Source: Tistrella mobilis (GTDB lineage Bacteria; Pseudomonadota; Alphaproteobacteria; Tistrellales; Tistrellaceae). From it: DNA of 64,000 nucleotides. Under the pieces are notes generated by a model, which had not been told where the DNA came from, did no database searches, and saw only the letters and a list, made by a program, of their open reading frames with translations. How positions within the stretch are numbered: position 1 is the first letter of the stretch; each line of letters begins with the position of its first letter. The DNA lies in contig NZ_CP121017.1 of the NCBI RefSeq assembly GCF_041468085.1, positions 186,001 to 250,000 of the forward strand, written 5' to 3'. Both the position numbers and the translations under genes were made by a program. Below, one piece after another: positions 11,374 through 20,156 of this stretch.

Positions 11374-12629
11374 TGACGCGCCTCCTGCGAGTCTGCCGCA
11401 GCCCGGTCATCTGTAGCGGTGTCGCCGGGCGCCATGGAGATCATCTGCGGAACTACCTGCATGCCTGGGCGGACGAGTCCTTTTACGATGATCTTGTCGG
11501 CCGGCTTGAGACCCGCCGCGACGACGCGCAGGCCATCGATCATGGGTCCGATTTCGACCGGGCGGTATTCCGCCTTGTTGTCGGCGCCGAGAGCGAGAAC
11601 GTAGCGCCGCCCCTGGTCGATACCGATCGCCTGATCGTCGATGAGCACGGTCTGGGCTGGTTCGGCCGTGACGAGCTTGACCCGCGCGAACAGGCCGGGC
11701 GTCAGCCTGCCGTCCGGGTTCTTGACGATGGCTCTTGCGCGGATCGTCCCGGTGCTCCGGTCCACGCGGTTGCCGAGGAAGTCGAGTTCGCCGGCATGCG
11801 GAAAACCCGTATCGGTCATCAAGCCCAGATGCACCGGGAGCTTGCCGGCAACCGTTCCCGTCTCGGGTGCGCGGGCATTGGCTACGAAGCCGAGATAGGT
11901 GGCTTCGTCGATGTCGAAATAGACGTAGAGCGGATCGGTCGCGACAATCGTGGTGAGGAGCGTCGCAGCGCCTGCATTGCCGCCGGTGACGAGATTGCCT
12001 TCCGTGACGAGGACCCGGTCGATGCGCCCAGCAATCGGCGCGGTGACGCGGGCAAAGGAGAGATCGAGTTCGGCGGCCGAGACGGCAACCTTGGCGATGT
12101 CGACTTGCGCCTGGCGTTGACGCCGCATGGCCAGCGCGTCATCGAAAGCCTTGCGCGGCGCGTTGCCGTTCGAAGCGAGCGCCTCGGTGCGCCCGAAGTC
12201 GATCTCGGCCTGATCGAGCAGGACGTTTGCCTGCTGCAACTGCGCTTTGGCCGCGTTCAGGACCACCTCGAACGGTCGCGGATCGATCTGGAAGAGAAGC
12301 TCGCCGGGCCGCACGAGACCGCCTTCGGGAACGCTGGCGGCGACGATCGCGCCGCCGACGCGCGGACGCAGCTCGATAGCCTTGGTCGCTTCCAGATGGC
12401 CGGTAAACTCAACGGATGGCGCGACCTTGCGCGTGATGACCTCGGCAACCGGCACCTGCGGAACAGGCATCTGTGCCGGCTGCGCGACAGCCTCCGACGC
12501 AGCGGTCGAGGAAGCAAGCGCCAGAACGCTTTTGGCGTAGGGTCCGATCTCGTCGCGATAGACGATGGCAAGCGTGCCACCGGCGATGACGGCGCCGGCT
12601 AAAAACAGGGCGGCGGCTTTATTACTCAT
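11370..12629 (-). CDS. RND periplasmic adaptor (membrane fusion protein)
   Basis: The 419-residue protein begins with a membrane anchor/signal segment (AAALFLAGAVIAGGTLAIVY) and has the AcrA/MexE order: lipoyl halves (VEFTGHLEATKAIELRPRVGG), an alpha hairpin, then a beta barrel (ATLLTTIVATDPLYVYFDID). It bridges the RND pump to an outer-membrane channel. It is first in the operon, about 60 bases downstream of a MerR-type promoter, and its stop overlaps the pump start. Confidence 0.92.
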   Translation of the reverse strand: MSNKAAALFLAGAVIAGGTLAIVYRDEIGPYAKSVLALASSTAASEAVAQPAQMPVPQVPVAEVITRKVAPSVEFTGHLEATKAIELRPRVGGAIVAASVPEGGLVRPGELLFQIDPRPFEVVLNAAKAQLQQANVLLDQAEIDFGRTEALASNGNAPRKAFDDALAMRRQRQAQVDIAKVAVSAAELDLSFARVTAPIAGRIDRVLVTEGNLVTGGNAGAATLLTTIVATDPLYVYFDIDEATYLGFVANARAPETGTVAGKLPVHLGLMTDTGFPHAGELDFLGNRVDRSTGTIRARAIVKNPDGRLTPGLFARVKLVTAEPAQTVLIDDQAIGIDQGRRYVLALGADNKAEYRPVEIGPMIDGLRVVAAGLKPADKIIVKGLVRPGMQVVPQMISMAPGDTATDDRAAADSQEARQ

Positions 12630-12694
12630 TCTCGTTCACCTTCAAAAGGCGCGCGCCCCCGGCCAGCCGGATGCGGCGACGTTCATTTTCTGCG

Positions 12695-12725
12695 AAGGTG
12701 CGGTTTCCAACGATGGAAAGGTCAA
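12695..12725 (-). promoter_or_regulatory. MerR/CueR-type promoter of the RND operon
   Basis: On the minus strand TTGACC (12725-12720) and CACCTT (12700-12695) are separated by 19 bases. The spacer carries the half-sites TTTCC and GGAAA. The overlong spacer is the hallmark of promoters activated by MerR-family proteins. The layout and -10 box match the copZ promoter of this island exactly. Confidence 0.7.
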
Positions 12726-12929
12726 GGGCCTTGCAGGATGTTTCCGAACAGACCCTTGACGCTGCCGCCTAGCCATGTCGTGGCCAACCGCATGTCTCGC
12801 TTCGCCGACGTCTTGGAAGAAGCGGAGTCCGTCCCCGAATGAGCGCGATGGATCAGCGTTACCTCGACGGGCTCCAGTTGTGTGAAGCCGCCAGACCGAT
12901 CCGGTTGGCGGCTCCTTGAGTGCGAGCGA

Positions 12930-15674
12930 CTAGTGGCTTTCGGCCGGGACGAGAGGGTGAGAACGCATGCCCTCATCGCGACCGTCATCGGCAGACTTCG
13001 CACCCTTGAAGCGCAAGAGCCGCAACGCATTCAGCGTGACGATCGCCGTTGCGCCCGTATCGGCAAGGACCGCGATCCAGAGGCCGGTGATGCCGAGGAC
13101 GCTGGTAACGAGGAACAGGCCCTTCAACGCGAGAGCGAAGACGACGTTCTGGTGGATGTTCGCCATGGTGGCGCGGGACAGCGCGACGAGATGGGCGACG
13201 TCCGTGACACGGCTCTTGAGCAGGGCGGCGTCCGCAGTCTCGATCGCCACATCGGTTCCGCCGCCCATGGCGATCCCGACGTCGGCCGTCGCCAGTGCCG
13301 GAGCATCGTTGATGCCGTCGCCGACCATGGCCACCTTGGACTTCCGCTTCATCTCGTTGACGAGATCGAGCTTGTCCTGCGGAAGCAGCTCGGCGCTCCA
13401 CTCGATACCGAGACCCTTGGCAATGGCCTGGGCGGTGCGCCGGTTGTCGCCGGTTAGCATGACGGAGCGGACCCCCATAGCTTTGAGCTGGGCGACACCC
13501 TCCCGCGCGTCACGGCGCGGTTCGTCGCGCAGGGCGATGAGGCCGAGGACTTCCTTCGCCTGCTCGTCGAAAAGGACGGCAACGGTATTGCCGCGATCTT
13601 CGAGCTTCTCGATGGCGCTGCGCTCAAGCACCCCGAGCGTCACCATCTGTGCGGCATGGGTCGGGGAGCTGACGGCGAGGCGACGTCCGGCAACGGTCGC
13701 ATGTACGGCCTTACCCGCCGTCGCCGATGCATCCTGTGCAAGGGGAACGGCGATGCCATCGGTTTCGGCACGGCCGATGATCGCCTTCGCAAGCGGATGG
13801 CTCGAACCTGTTTCGACCGCCGCTGCCAAAGCGAGAACGTCGCTCTCCTCGTTCTTGCCAAAGGCGAAGACTTCGGTGACGCGCGGCTTGCCCTCGGTGA
13901 GCGTACCCGTCTTATCGAAGGCGATGGCGCTCACCTTGCCAATGGTTTCGAGCGCATTACCGCCCTTGATCAGGAGGCCGCGGCGCGTGCCGACGGCGAG
14001 GCCCGAGGCAATCGCAGCAGGCGTCGAGAGGACAAGCGCACAGGGACATGCGATCAGCAGCAGCGCGAGGCCGCGGTAGATCCATGTGTCCCAATCACCG
14101 CCCATCGCGAGCGGCGGGACGACGACGATCAGCGCGGCGATCAGCATCACCGCCGGGGTATAGTAGCAGCTAAAATTCTCAATGAAGCGCGCGGTCGGGG
14201 CCTTGGCGGACTGCGCCTGCTCGACGAGCTGGATGATGCGCGAGATCGTGTTGTCGGAAGCCGTCTTTTCAACGCGGACCTGAAGAACGCCATCGACATT
14301 GATGGAGCCGGCGAAAATGCTGTCTCCCTTGGCCTTCGAGCGCGGCACGGATTCGCCGGTGATAGGCGACTCGTCTAGGCTGGAAGCGCCCTGTATGATT
14401 TGCCCGTCCGCCGGCACGCGGTCGCCGGGCCGCACCAGAACTAGATCGCTGACACGCAAGGACGTGGCCGGGACGCTGCGCTGCCCGCCATTCGGATCGA
14501 GCAGGACGGCCGTCTTCGGCACGAGCGATGCAAGGGCCTTTATGCCGGCGCGCGCCCTCCCGGCCGCGACGCTTTCGAGCAATTCCCCGACCGCGAACAG
14601 GAATACGACCGCAGCCGCCTCTTCAGCCTCGCCGATCACGAGGGCGCCTATCGAGGCGACGACCATCAACGTCTCTATAGAGAACGGAGATCCAGAGGTC
14701 GCGAGCGCGAATGCCTTGCGAGCGAAAGGAATGACGCCCGCGACGACGGCGGCGGCAAAGATCCATTCCGCATAAAGGGGGAAGAATTGGGCAATGGCGT
14801 ACGCCGAGCCCATCAGCAGACCGAGCCCAATGACATGCTTCCCCTTGCGGGTCTGCCACCAGCGCTGATTGGGCATCGCTGGCGCTGGCGCGACGTCGAT
14901 GGCCGCATCCGACGAAGCCGAAAGCTCGCGTGTGTTAGACACACCGAAGCCGAGGCTCTTGATCGTCTTTTCGATGTCGGCGACCTTGGTGATCGCGCCG
15001 GCAGCGAGCGTCAGTTCAAGCGTTTCGGTCGTGAAGTTCACGCGCACGTCGGAGACGTCTGGCATCCGTGCCAAGGCGACCTCGATCTTGCCGACGCAGC
15101 TTGCGCAATCCATCCCCTCGACGCGCATGGAGACATTGGGCGGAGAGGCCGGTGCGGCGCGGGGAGTTGGCGCAAGGCCCGCGTGATCATGTCCAGAGCA
15201 ACCACCGTGGCCGTGATCATGATCGTGATGAGCGTGGTCGTGGTCATGGTGAGCGTGATCGTGACCGTGACCGTCATGACCATGGTCGTGCTTGTGATCG
15301 TGGCCGCCGCAGCCGCTGTGATCGTCGTGGCTTGCGTGACCGTGATCGTGATCGCCGGCGCAGCCGTTGTGATCATGACCAGCATGGGCGTCGGAGCGCT
15401 GCTCAGGCGCGGCGGGAATCGCAGAAGACGGCAGCTCGGTCACGTCGAACCCAAGCGAGCGAATCTTCTTGGCGATATCCTTCGACGTCGTTTTGCTCGT
15501 GGCATCGCGTGAGAGCAGCAATGTCTCGGTCGCGAAGTTGACGGCAACGTCGGAGATACCCCCCAGACGGCCCAAGGCCGTCTCGATCTTGCCGACGCAG
15601 CTTGCGCAATCCATGCCGTCGACACGAAAGCCGAGCCGTTCACCAGCGTCCGGCGTTGAAAGTCCAGTTGTCAT
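12930..15674 (-). CDS. Zn/Cd/Pb-type P1B ATPase with His-rich linker
   Basis: The 914-residue pump exports divalent soft metals across the inner membrane. It has two heavy-metal-associated domains (CxxC at 23-26 and again near residue 190). Between them is a linker of about 70 residues very rich in His and Asp (HDHDHAHHDHDH-type). Further marks are the TM6 motif CPC in ACPCALVLSTPAA, the phosphorylation site [19 protein letters not shown], and the TM8 segment VLADTGATAIVTLNALRLL with the Asp typical of ZntA. A SmtB-like gene and its palindrome lie just upstream. Confidence 0.93.
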   Translation of the reverse strand: MTTGLSTPDAGERLGFRVDGMDCASCVGKIETALGRLGGISDVAVNFATETLLLSRDATSKTTSKDIAKKIRSLGFDVTELPSSAIPAAPEQRSDAHAGHDHNGCAGDHDHGHASHDDHSGCGGHDHKHDHGHDGHGHDHAHHDHDHAHHDHDHGHGGCSGHDHAGLAPTPRAAPASPPNVSMRVEGMDCASCVGKIEVALARMPDVSDVRVNFTTETLELTLAAGAITKVADIEKTIKSLGFGVSNTRELSASSDAAIDVAPAPAMPNQRWWQTRKGKHVIGLGLLMGSAYAIAQFFPLYAEWIFAAAVVAGVIPFARKAFALATSGSPFSIETLMVVASIGALVIGEAEEAAAVVFLFAVGELLESVAAGRARAGIKALASLVPKTAVLLDPNGGQRSVPATSLRVSDLVLVRPGDRVPADGQIIQGASSLDESPITGESVPRSKAKGDSIFAGSINVDGVLQVRVEKTASDNTISRIIQLVEQAQSAKAPTARFIENFSCYYTPAVMLIAALIVVVPPLAMGGDWDTWIYRGLALLLIACPCALVLSTPAAIASGLAVGTRRGLLIKGGNALETIGKVSAIAFDKTGTLTEGKPRVTEVFAFGKNEESDVLALAAAVETGSSHPLAKAIIGRAETDGIAVPLAQDASATAGKAVHATVAGRRLAVSSPTHAAQMVTLGVLERSAIEKLEDRGNTVAVLFDEQAKEVLGLIALRDEPRRDAREGVAQLKAMGVRSVMLTGDNRRTAQAIAKGLGIEWSAELLPQDKLDLVNEMKRKSKVAMVGDGINDAPALATADVGIAMGGGTDVAIETADAALLKSRVTDVAHLVALSRATMANIHQNVVFALALKGLFLVTSVLGITGLWIAVLADTGATAIVTLNALRLLRFKGAKSADDGRDEGMRSHPLVPAESH

Positions 15675-15750
15675 TCCGATCTCCTTTCCGGCCGCCGTAG
15701 CGGGCGCGCGTGCTCACACGCCCTGCGCGGCTTCGGAAGGAGTCAATAAC

Positions 15751-15774
15751 ACACTTGAACAGCTATTCAAGTGT
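15751..15774. promoter_or_regulatory. SmtB/ArsR operator upstream of the P-ATPase
   Basis: ACACTTGAA and TTCAAGTGT form a perfect nine-base inverted repeat around CAGCTA. This is the TGAA-N6-TTCA shape bound by SmtB/CzrA-type zinc repressors. It lies 76 bases upstream of the ATPase start and 33 bases from the end of the repressor gene. A nearly identical palindrome stands at 36408-36435. Confidence 0.8.
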
Positions 15775-15806
15775 TAGTGGTAAAATTATGCTCTTCTCCA
15801 GGCGGA

Positions 15807-16196
15807 TCAGTCGTCCGCATGATCCTCTGAAATATGCGTCGCCATATCCTGAAGAACATGGCTGACGTGCTGGTCGGCGATCGCGTAGAAGATCTGCTTG
15901 CCTTGGCGATCGCCCTTGACGAGACGCGCGCCGCGCAGCAGGCGTAGATGGTGGCTGACGAGGGTCACGGACAGGTCGAGCCGCTCGGCGATATCGCCCA
16001 CCGAAATGGGCGCCGGTACACAGCTCAGCAGGATCTTCAACCGTGAGGGATCGCCGAGCAGGCGAAACGTTTCCGCGAGGATCGTGATCTCGTTCTGCGA
16101 GAGTGAAGGGAGCAGGAGGTGACCTTCAACCTCCATATGCTCGGGGGTCGCACGATCGTCTGGCTTCGTGGCGTTTGTCTTCTTGAGAGCAGTCAT
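15807..16196 (-). CDS. SmtB/CzrA-like zinc-sensing repressor
   Basis: The 129-residue ArsR-family protein has the winged-helix core FRLLGDPSRLKILLSC and recognition helix LSVTLVSHHLRLLRGARLV. Its last helix reads DQHVSHVLQDMATHISE, giving Asp-x-His then His-x-x-Glu at the spacing of the alpha5 zinc site of SmtB and CzrA. It should leave DNA when Zn or Cd binds. It precedes the P-ATPase gene, with the palindrome between them, and has a close paralogue at 35010. Confidence 0.9.
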   Translation of the reverse strand: MTALKKTNATKPDDRATPEHMEVEGHLLLPSLSQNEITILAETFRLLGDPSRLKILLSCVPAPISVGDIAERLDLSVTLVSHHLRLLRGARLVKGDRQGKQIFYAIADQHVSHVLQDMATHISEDHADD

Positions 16197-16404
16197 CTGC
16201 GTGCTTTACCTGAGTTCGGGACGGAACCTGCCGGCATTTGATCGCCAAGAGCTGTCCGTGTTTGATTGGTCTCGCCCAGTTTACCGGATGGGCGCGCAAT
16301 CACAATGCGAAACACGGTCGCTGTCGATCGGCGGGACAGTTGGCGCAGTCCTTCTCTGCCCCTGCGTCATATCTCGAATTTTCCTTTTCCGCGCACGAAC
16401 AGTC
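16197..16404. other. Intergenic stretch between smtB-like and glutaredoxin genes
   Basis: No gene is supported here. It should hold the promoter of the minus-strand repressor gene, but I could not pick one with confidence. Confidence 0.3.
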
Positions 16405-16435
16405 TTGACCTTACAAGCGCTGGAAGCCGCACGCT
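16405..16435 (+). promoter_or_regulatory. MerR/CueR-type promoter of the glutaredoxin operon
   Basis: TTGACC (16405-16410), a 19-base spacer containing TGGAAGCC, and CACGCT (16430-16435) lie about 85 bases upstream of the glutaredoxin start. The layout equals that of the copA and copZ promoters, which suggests control by the island's CueR. Confidence 0.6.
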
Positions 16436-16518
16436 GACGACAATCCTGCCAAATCCGCCTGCGGTTGGGCGGCCTGGCGGCGGGGCAACCGTGTCGAATT
16501 CAGAGAAAGGCAAGACCG

Positions 16519-16785
16519 ATGACGGAGAGCAGCAAACCCCAGATTCTCATCTACACCACACCGACCTGTCCGGACTGCCACGCGCTCAAACGCTGGCTCG
16601 ACCAACAGGGCCTCGCCTACGAGGAACGCGACCTCACCGACCCGAAGATCGCCGAGGAGGCAAAGGCCCGGACCGGCGTCCGGGTCGCTCCGATCACCAT
16701 CATCGGATCGGAAGTCTTCTACGGGACCTTCCCGAGCCAGAAGCCGGGCCTCGTCAAGGCGCTCGGTCTCGCCGGGAGCCTGTGA
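16519..16785 (+). CDS. Glutaredoxin-family protein
   Basis: The 88-residue protein has the thioredoxin fold of glutaredoxins with a dithiol active site CPDC (17-20) and the cis-proline stretch VRVAPITIIG. It would reduce disulfides or handle metal-thiol adducts in the cytoplasm. I start it at 16519 because the fold begins there and a purine-rich site (GAAAGGCAAG) precedes it. It is ten bases upstream of the ferredoxin reductase gene and shares its MerR-type promoter. Confidence 0.85.
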   Translation: MTESSKPQILIYTTPTCPDCHALKRWLDQQGLAYEERDLTDPKIAEEAKARTGVRVAPITIIGSEVFYGTFPSQKPGLVKALGLAGSL

Positions 16786-16795
16786 GGAGACGCAG

Positions 16796-17812
16796 ATGAC
16801 GAGCAAGTTCGTTGATATCCGGCAAGCGCGGACCAGCCTTGAGGTCCAAGAGGACCAAACCATCCTCGACGCCGCGCTCGCCGTCGGCATTCCCTATCCT
16901 CACGGTTGCCGTTCCGGCCGCTGCGGCTCCTGCAAGTCCCGCCTGATCGAGGGCGAGGTGGAATTGCTCCAGCACTCGCGCTTCGCGCTCACCGAGGAAG
17001 AGAAGGCCGATGGCCTGATCCTCGCATGCCGCGCTATGCCGCAAACGGATGCGGCCGTCGCTTGGCTGGGCAGCGATGACGACGATTCCGTGGAGACGCC
17101 GCGACGCCTGGACGCGATTGTCACCGGCCTCGACGATCTCACGCACGATATCAAGCTGGTGCGGATTGCACCCGCGGATGGTAGCCCGTTGCTGTTTACC
17201 GCCGGGCAGTATGCGCAGGTCGGCTTCGATGGAGCGCCGGCGCGCAGTTATTCGATGGCCAATCGTCACGGCGACGACAGCCTTGAATTCCACATTCGTC
17301 GCGTTCCGGGCGGCGTCACCTCGGAGCATGTGCATTTTGGGCTGAAGACTGGCGACAGGGTGGCGCTCGAATTTCCGCTGGGCTCTTCCTACCTGCGCCA
17401 GCATCATTCCGGCCCGATTCTTTGCATCGCCGGGGGCTCCGGCCTGGCGCCGATCAAATCGATCGTCGAAACCGCTCTTGCGCACGGCATGAAGCAGCCG
17501 ATCCATGTTTACTTCGGCGCACGCGGCGAGCGAGATCTCTATCTCGTGGAGCATTTCCAGGCCATGGCCGAGCGTCACTCCACTCTTGCCTTCTCGGCCG
17601 TGCTCTCGGAGGCAGAGTCAGCGCAGCACCGGCGCGGTTTCGTGACCCAGGCGGTGGCCGAGGATCTGGAGGATCTCGACGGCTGGAAAGCCTACGTCGC
17701 CGGGCCGCCGCCGATGGTCGATGCAGCGATGGAGGTCGCCTTCGGACGGGGACTGCGCAGGGAGGACATGCACGCTGACGTGTTCTTCACGCCTGACGAT
17801 CAGGATGCGTGA
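16796..17812 (+). CDS. 2Fe-2S ferredoxin-NAD(P)H reductase, BenC/CDO type
   Basis: The 338-residue protein joins a plant-type ferredoxin domain (cysteines 38, 43, 46 and 78) to a ferredoxin-NADP reductase module with the FAD motif RSYSMAN and the nucleotide motif AGGSGLAPIKSIVE. Such reductases pass electrons from NAD(P)H to an oxygenase or another partner. No oxygenase is encoded beside it. Its pairing with a glutaredoxin, under a copper-type promoter, points to a redox role in metal stress, which is my inference. Confidence 0.88.
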   Translation: MTSKFVDIRQARTSLEVQEDQTILDAALAVGIPYPHGCRSGRCGSCKSRLIEGEVELLQHSRFALTEEEKADGLILACRAMPQTDAAVAWLGSDDDDSVETPRRLDAIVTGLDDLTHDIKLVRIAPADGSPLLFTAGQYAQVGFDGAPARSYSMANRHGDDSLEFHIRRVPGGVTSEHVHFGLKTGDRVALEFPLGSSYLRQHHSGPILCIAGGSGLAPIKSIVETALAHGMKQPIHVYFGARGERDLYLVEHFQAMAERHSTLAFSAVLSEAESAQHRRGFVTQAVAEDLEDLDGWKAYVAGPPPMVDAAMEVAFGRGLRREDMHADVFFTPDDQDA

Positions 17813-17894
17813 GGACGCCAGCCAGCAAGAGGGCAAGTCGCGGGCGAAATGGGGGAGAGCAGCTCGCCAGAGCGGGCAAAGGAGACCGAGAGTT

Positions 17895-18143
17895 ATGAGC
17901 AGCCATACCGGGCGCCGCCCGAAGCCGACCGTTGCAGAGCTTCTTTCCGATCCGATTGTCCGCGCTGTGATGTCGGCGGACGGAGTGGACGAGGCCCAAC
18001 TGCGAGAGCTGCTTGATCGCGTTTCCCGAGAGCAGTCGATGTGCGCGCCCCCCCACGCGCACGAAGCTGTGAAGATAGTCGGGAGCGCTATCGAGCAAGC
18101 CTGCGCCGCGATCCCTCGCGGCGCAGGCGCCCTATCACGCTGA
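17895..18143 (+). CDS. Small hypothetical protein after the reductase
   Basis: An 82-residue protein starting MSSHTGRRPKPTVAELLSDP follows the reductase by 82 bases on the same strand, with GAGACCGAGAG as a likely ribosome site. It is mostly helical and charged, with no membrane segment and one cysteine near the C-terminal third. I do not recognise it. Its end overlaps the end of the convergent multicopper oxidase gene by nine bases. Confidence 0.55.
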   Translation: MSSHTGRRPKPTVAELLSDPIVRAVMSADGVDEAQLRELLDRVSREQSMCAPPHAHEAVKIVGSAIEQACAAIPRGAGALSR

Positions 18144-19586
18144 TACGCTGAACTCGGTCATCATGCCAGTTTGAAGGTGCGGCATGTGGTGGCAATGCAG
18201 CATCCAGCGCGCCGCCTCGCCAGCATCGAGCGCCACCGTCACCATGCCCATCGGAGGAACATAGACGGTGTCGCGCCGCGCGCCTTCGAACCGCTTGCCG
18301 TTGATCTCCACGACCTGAAAAACGTGGCCGTGCAGGTGCATCGGATGGCCCATCATCGACATATTGTGGAACATGATCTCGACGCGCTCGCCAGTCGTTG
18401 CGACAATCGGCTTGTGCTCTCCCCAGACCTTGCCGTCGATGGTCCAGAGGTAGGGCTGCATTGAGCCGCCTAGCATGACCATCTGGGTGCGTTGCGCGGC
18501 ACGCGGCGGCAGATTGTCCGTCGCCCGCAGCCTCTGCTCTTGCGAAAGCTCGATGTCGAATGCAGGCGTATCCGCGTCGCCGAGTGCGGGAACCTTCTGA
18601 ATAGTCGCGCCCGGCGTTGCGAGGATCAGCCCGGTGCGCTCCTTTGCGCCCTCGCGCAACGCCAGCACAGGCCAGGCTCCATCTCCGGCAAGCTCCAGCT
18701 CAAGATCGAGACGCTGGCCCATGGCGACGCCGAACCGTTTGCCCTCAAGCGGTTGCACGGCATGGCCGTCGACAGCTACGAGGCGCGCCGAAAGCTCGCC
18801 GGTATCGATCCAGAAGACGGTGGCCGAAGCGCCGTTGATCACCCGAAGCTTTATCCGTCCGCCCTTCTCGACCCTGACGATCTGCGGATCGGACAAGGTG
18901 CGGTCGTTGGTGAGGTAGGCGTCCCAATCGTAGTCGTTCAGGTCCACGGCCATGCCCTGCATCGAGGACATATCCATCTTCATGCCGGAATGGTCCATCG
19001 ACGCGCCGGGATCGGATTGGCCTCCCATCGCGCTCATATCATGGCCGCCACCATGTCCGCCGGTGATCTCCTGCATGACCTCTTCGGGCGTCTTGAACGA
19101 GAAATCATGAAGGAACATCACGACCTCCTGGCGGTCGGCCTTCACGTCTTCGGCGCTGCGCACGATCAAGGCCGCGGCGAGAAGGTTCATTTCTTGAAGC
19201 GGGATATGCGCGTGCATCCAGTAGGTGCCGGGAAGCGGCTCATAGTCATAGGAGCGCGTTTCTCCGGGTTGCAGCATCGGGCGCGGCACGTCCGGAACGC
19301 CGTCCTGCTCGTTGGGCGGGATCTGGCCGTGCCAATGGATCAGGGTCGGCACATCGAGACGATTGGCCAGGTCGACGCGAAAGCGTTGTCCGGGGTCGAG
19401 AACCAATCCTTGCCCGCTCGACCCTTCAAGGCCGAAGACTGTGGCGGCGCGCCCGTCGACGTCCAGCACGCGCGTTGCAGCGCTGAGGGCCATCGCGCTT
19501 TGGGCGTTGGCGAAGCGCGGTAGAGCTGCTGCGGATAGCGTGGCAGCGCCTGCGGCGAGAAAGCTGCGGCGTGAGATAAGCTTCAT
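18135..19586 (-). CDS. Tat-exported multicopper oxidase
   Basis: The 483-residue enzyme has a twin-arginine signal (SRRSFLAAG) and the four copper motifs: HWHGQIPP, YWMHAHIPLQ, HPMHLHGHVFQ and HCHHMPHLQTGM. A Met/His-rich loop near residues 190-225 (DMSAMGG and MKMDMSSMQGM) resembles the copper-binding insert of CueO and PcoA/CopA oxidases. It probably oxidises Cu(I) to Cu(II) in the periplasm. No CueR-type box lies upstream, unlike the neighbouring copper genes. Confidence 0.92.
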   Translation of the reverse strand: MKLISRRSFLAAGAATLSAAALPRFANAQSAMALSAATRVLDVDGRAATVFGLEGSSGQGLVLDPGQRFRVDLANRLDVPTLIHWHGQIPPNEQDGVPDVPRPMLQPGETRSYDYEPLPGTYWMHAHIPLQEMNLLAAALIVRSAEDVKADRQEVVMFLHDFSFKTPEEVMQEITGGHGGGHDMSAMGGQSDPGASMDHSGMKMDMSSMQGMAVDLNDYDWDAYLTNDRTLSDPQIVRVEKGGRIKLRVINGASATVFWIDTGELSARLVAVDGHAVQPLEGKRFGVAMGQRLDLELELAGDGAWPVLALREGAKERTGLILATPGATIQKVPALGDADTPAFDIELSQEQRLRATDNLPPRAAQRTQMVMLGGSMQPYLWTIDGKVWGEHKPIVATTGERVEIMFHNMSMMGHPMHLHGHVFQVVEINGKRFEGARRDTVYVPPMGMVTVALDAGEAARWMLHCHHMPHLQTGMMTEFSVSA

Positions 19587-19638
19587 TTTCGGTCTCCTGG
19601 GAGGACTATGCTCCCTCTGAATTCAGATCGGCGTGCGA

Positions 19639-20013
19639 CTAGGCAGGCCACTTGCGTTCAGCAAGACCGTCGTTGGGAGGGCGTTCGTTGCGTGCGGGGC
19701 CGATGCCGGCGAGGTCCGGCATCTCGGTAATGCTCCAGATCGCTGCGGTAGGAGCGGTGGCATTTGTCGGCGCCTTAGGCGCAAGCCAGTGCGTCATGCC
19801 TGAGCATAGGGCATAACAGAAGGCATTGTTTCCGTTGCAGATTCGATGTTCCTGGCACGGCACGGCAGCGGTATCCGCGGCCGGATGCTGCGATCCGTGT
19901 TCCGAAATCATTACGTGGGAGTTACTGGCCATGCGAGCACCGAGCGCCGGAACGGTCAACGCCACGCTGGCGAAGGAAAGGAGCATGAGCAGAGCGATGA
20001 ACAGCCGTTGCAT
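19639..20013 (-). CDS. Small secreted hypothetical protein
   Basis: A 124-residue product starting MQRLFIALLMLLSFASVALT has a clear signal peptide. The mature part has a few cysteines (EHRICNGNNAFCYALCSG) and ends in a proline- and charge-rich tail. It lies between the multicopper oxidase and a DUF305 gene on the same strand, so a role in periplasmic copper handling is likely, but I cannot name the family. An upstream ATG would add seven residues. Confidence 0.6.
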   Translation of the reverse strand: MQRLFIALLMLLSFASVALTVPALGARMASNSHVMISEHGSQHPAADTAAVPCQEHRICNGNNAFCYALCSGMTHWLAPKAPTNATAPTAAIWSITEMPDLAGIGPARNERPPNDGLAERKWPA

Positions 20014-20156
20014 CGCCGTCAAAACGCCGTGCAAGACAACATCATCCGCACCCTCGGCTTGCGTTCATCCAGGGTGGTCCGCTCCCACCCGCTCGCCGCG
20101 TCCGCCGCCGAGCGTCTTTTTTGGTGACACACCACGGCGGTTCCAGGCGACACTGG

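Noticed and set aside
12722-13030. Minus-strand frame between the P-ATPase and the RND adaptor
   Set aside because: It runs through the MerR-type promoter and the P-ATPase end and has no family motif; possibly a relic, but not supportable.
15190-15400. Tandem-like DNA repeats
   Set aside because: They are repeated His and Asp codons of the P-ATPase linker, not a separate repeat element.
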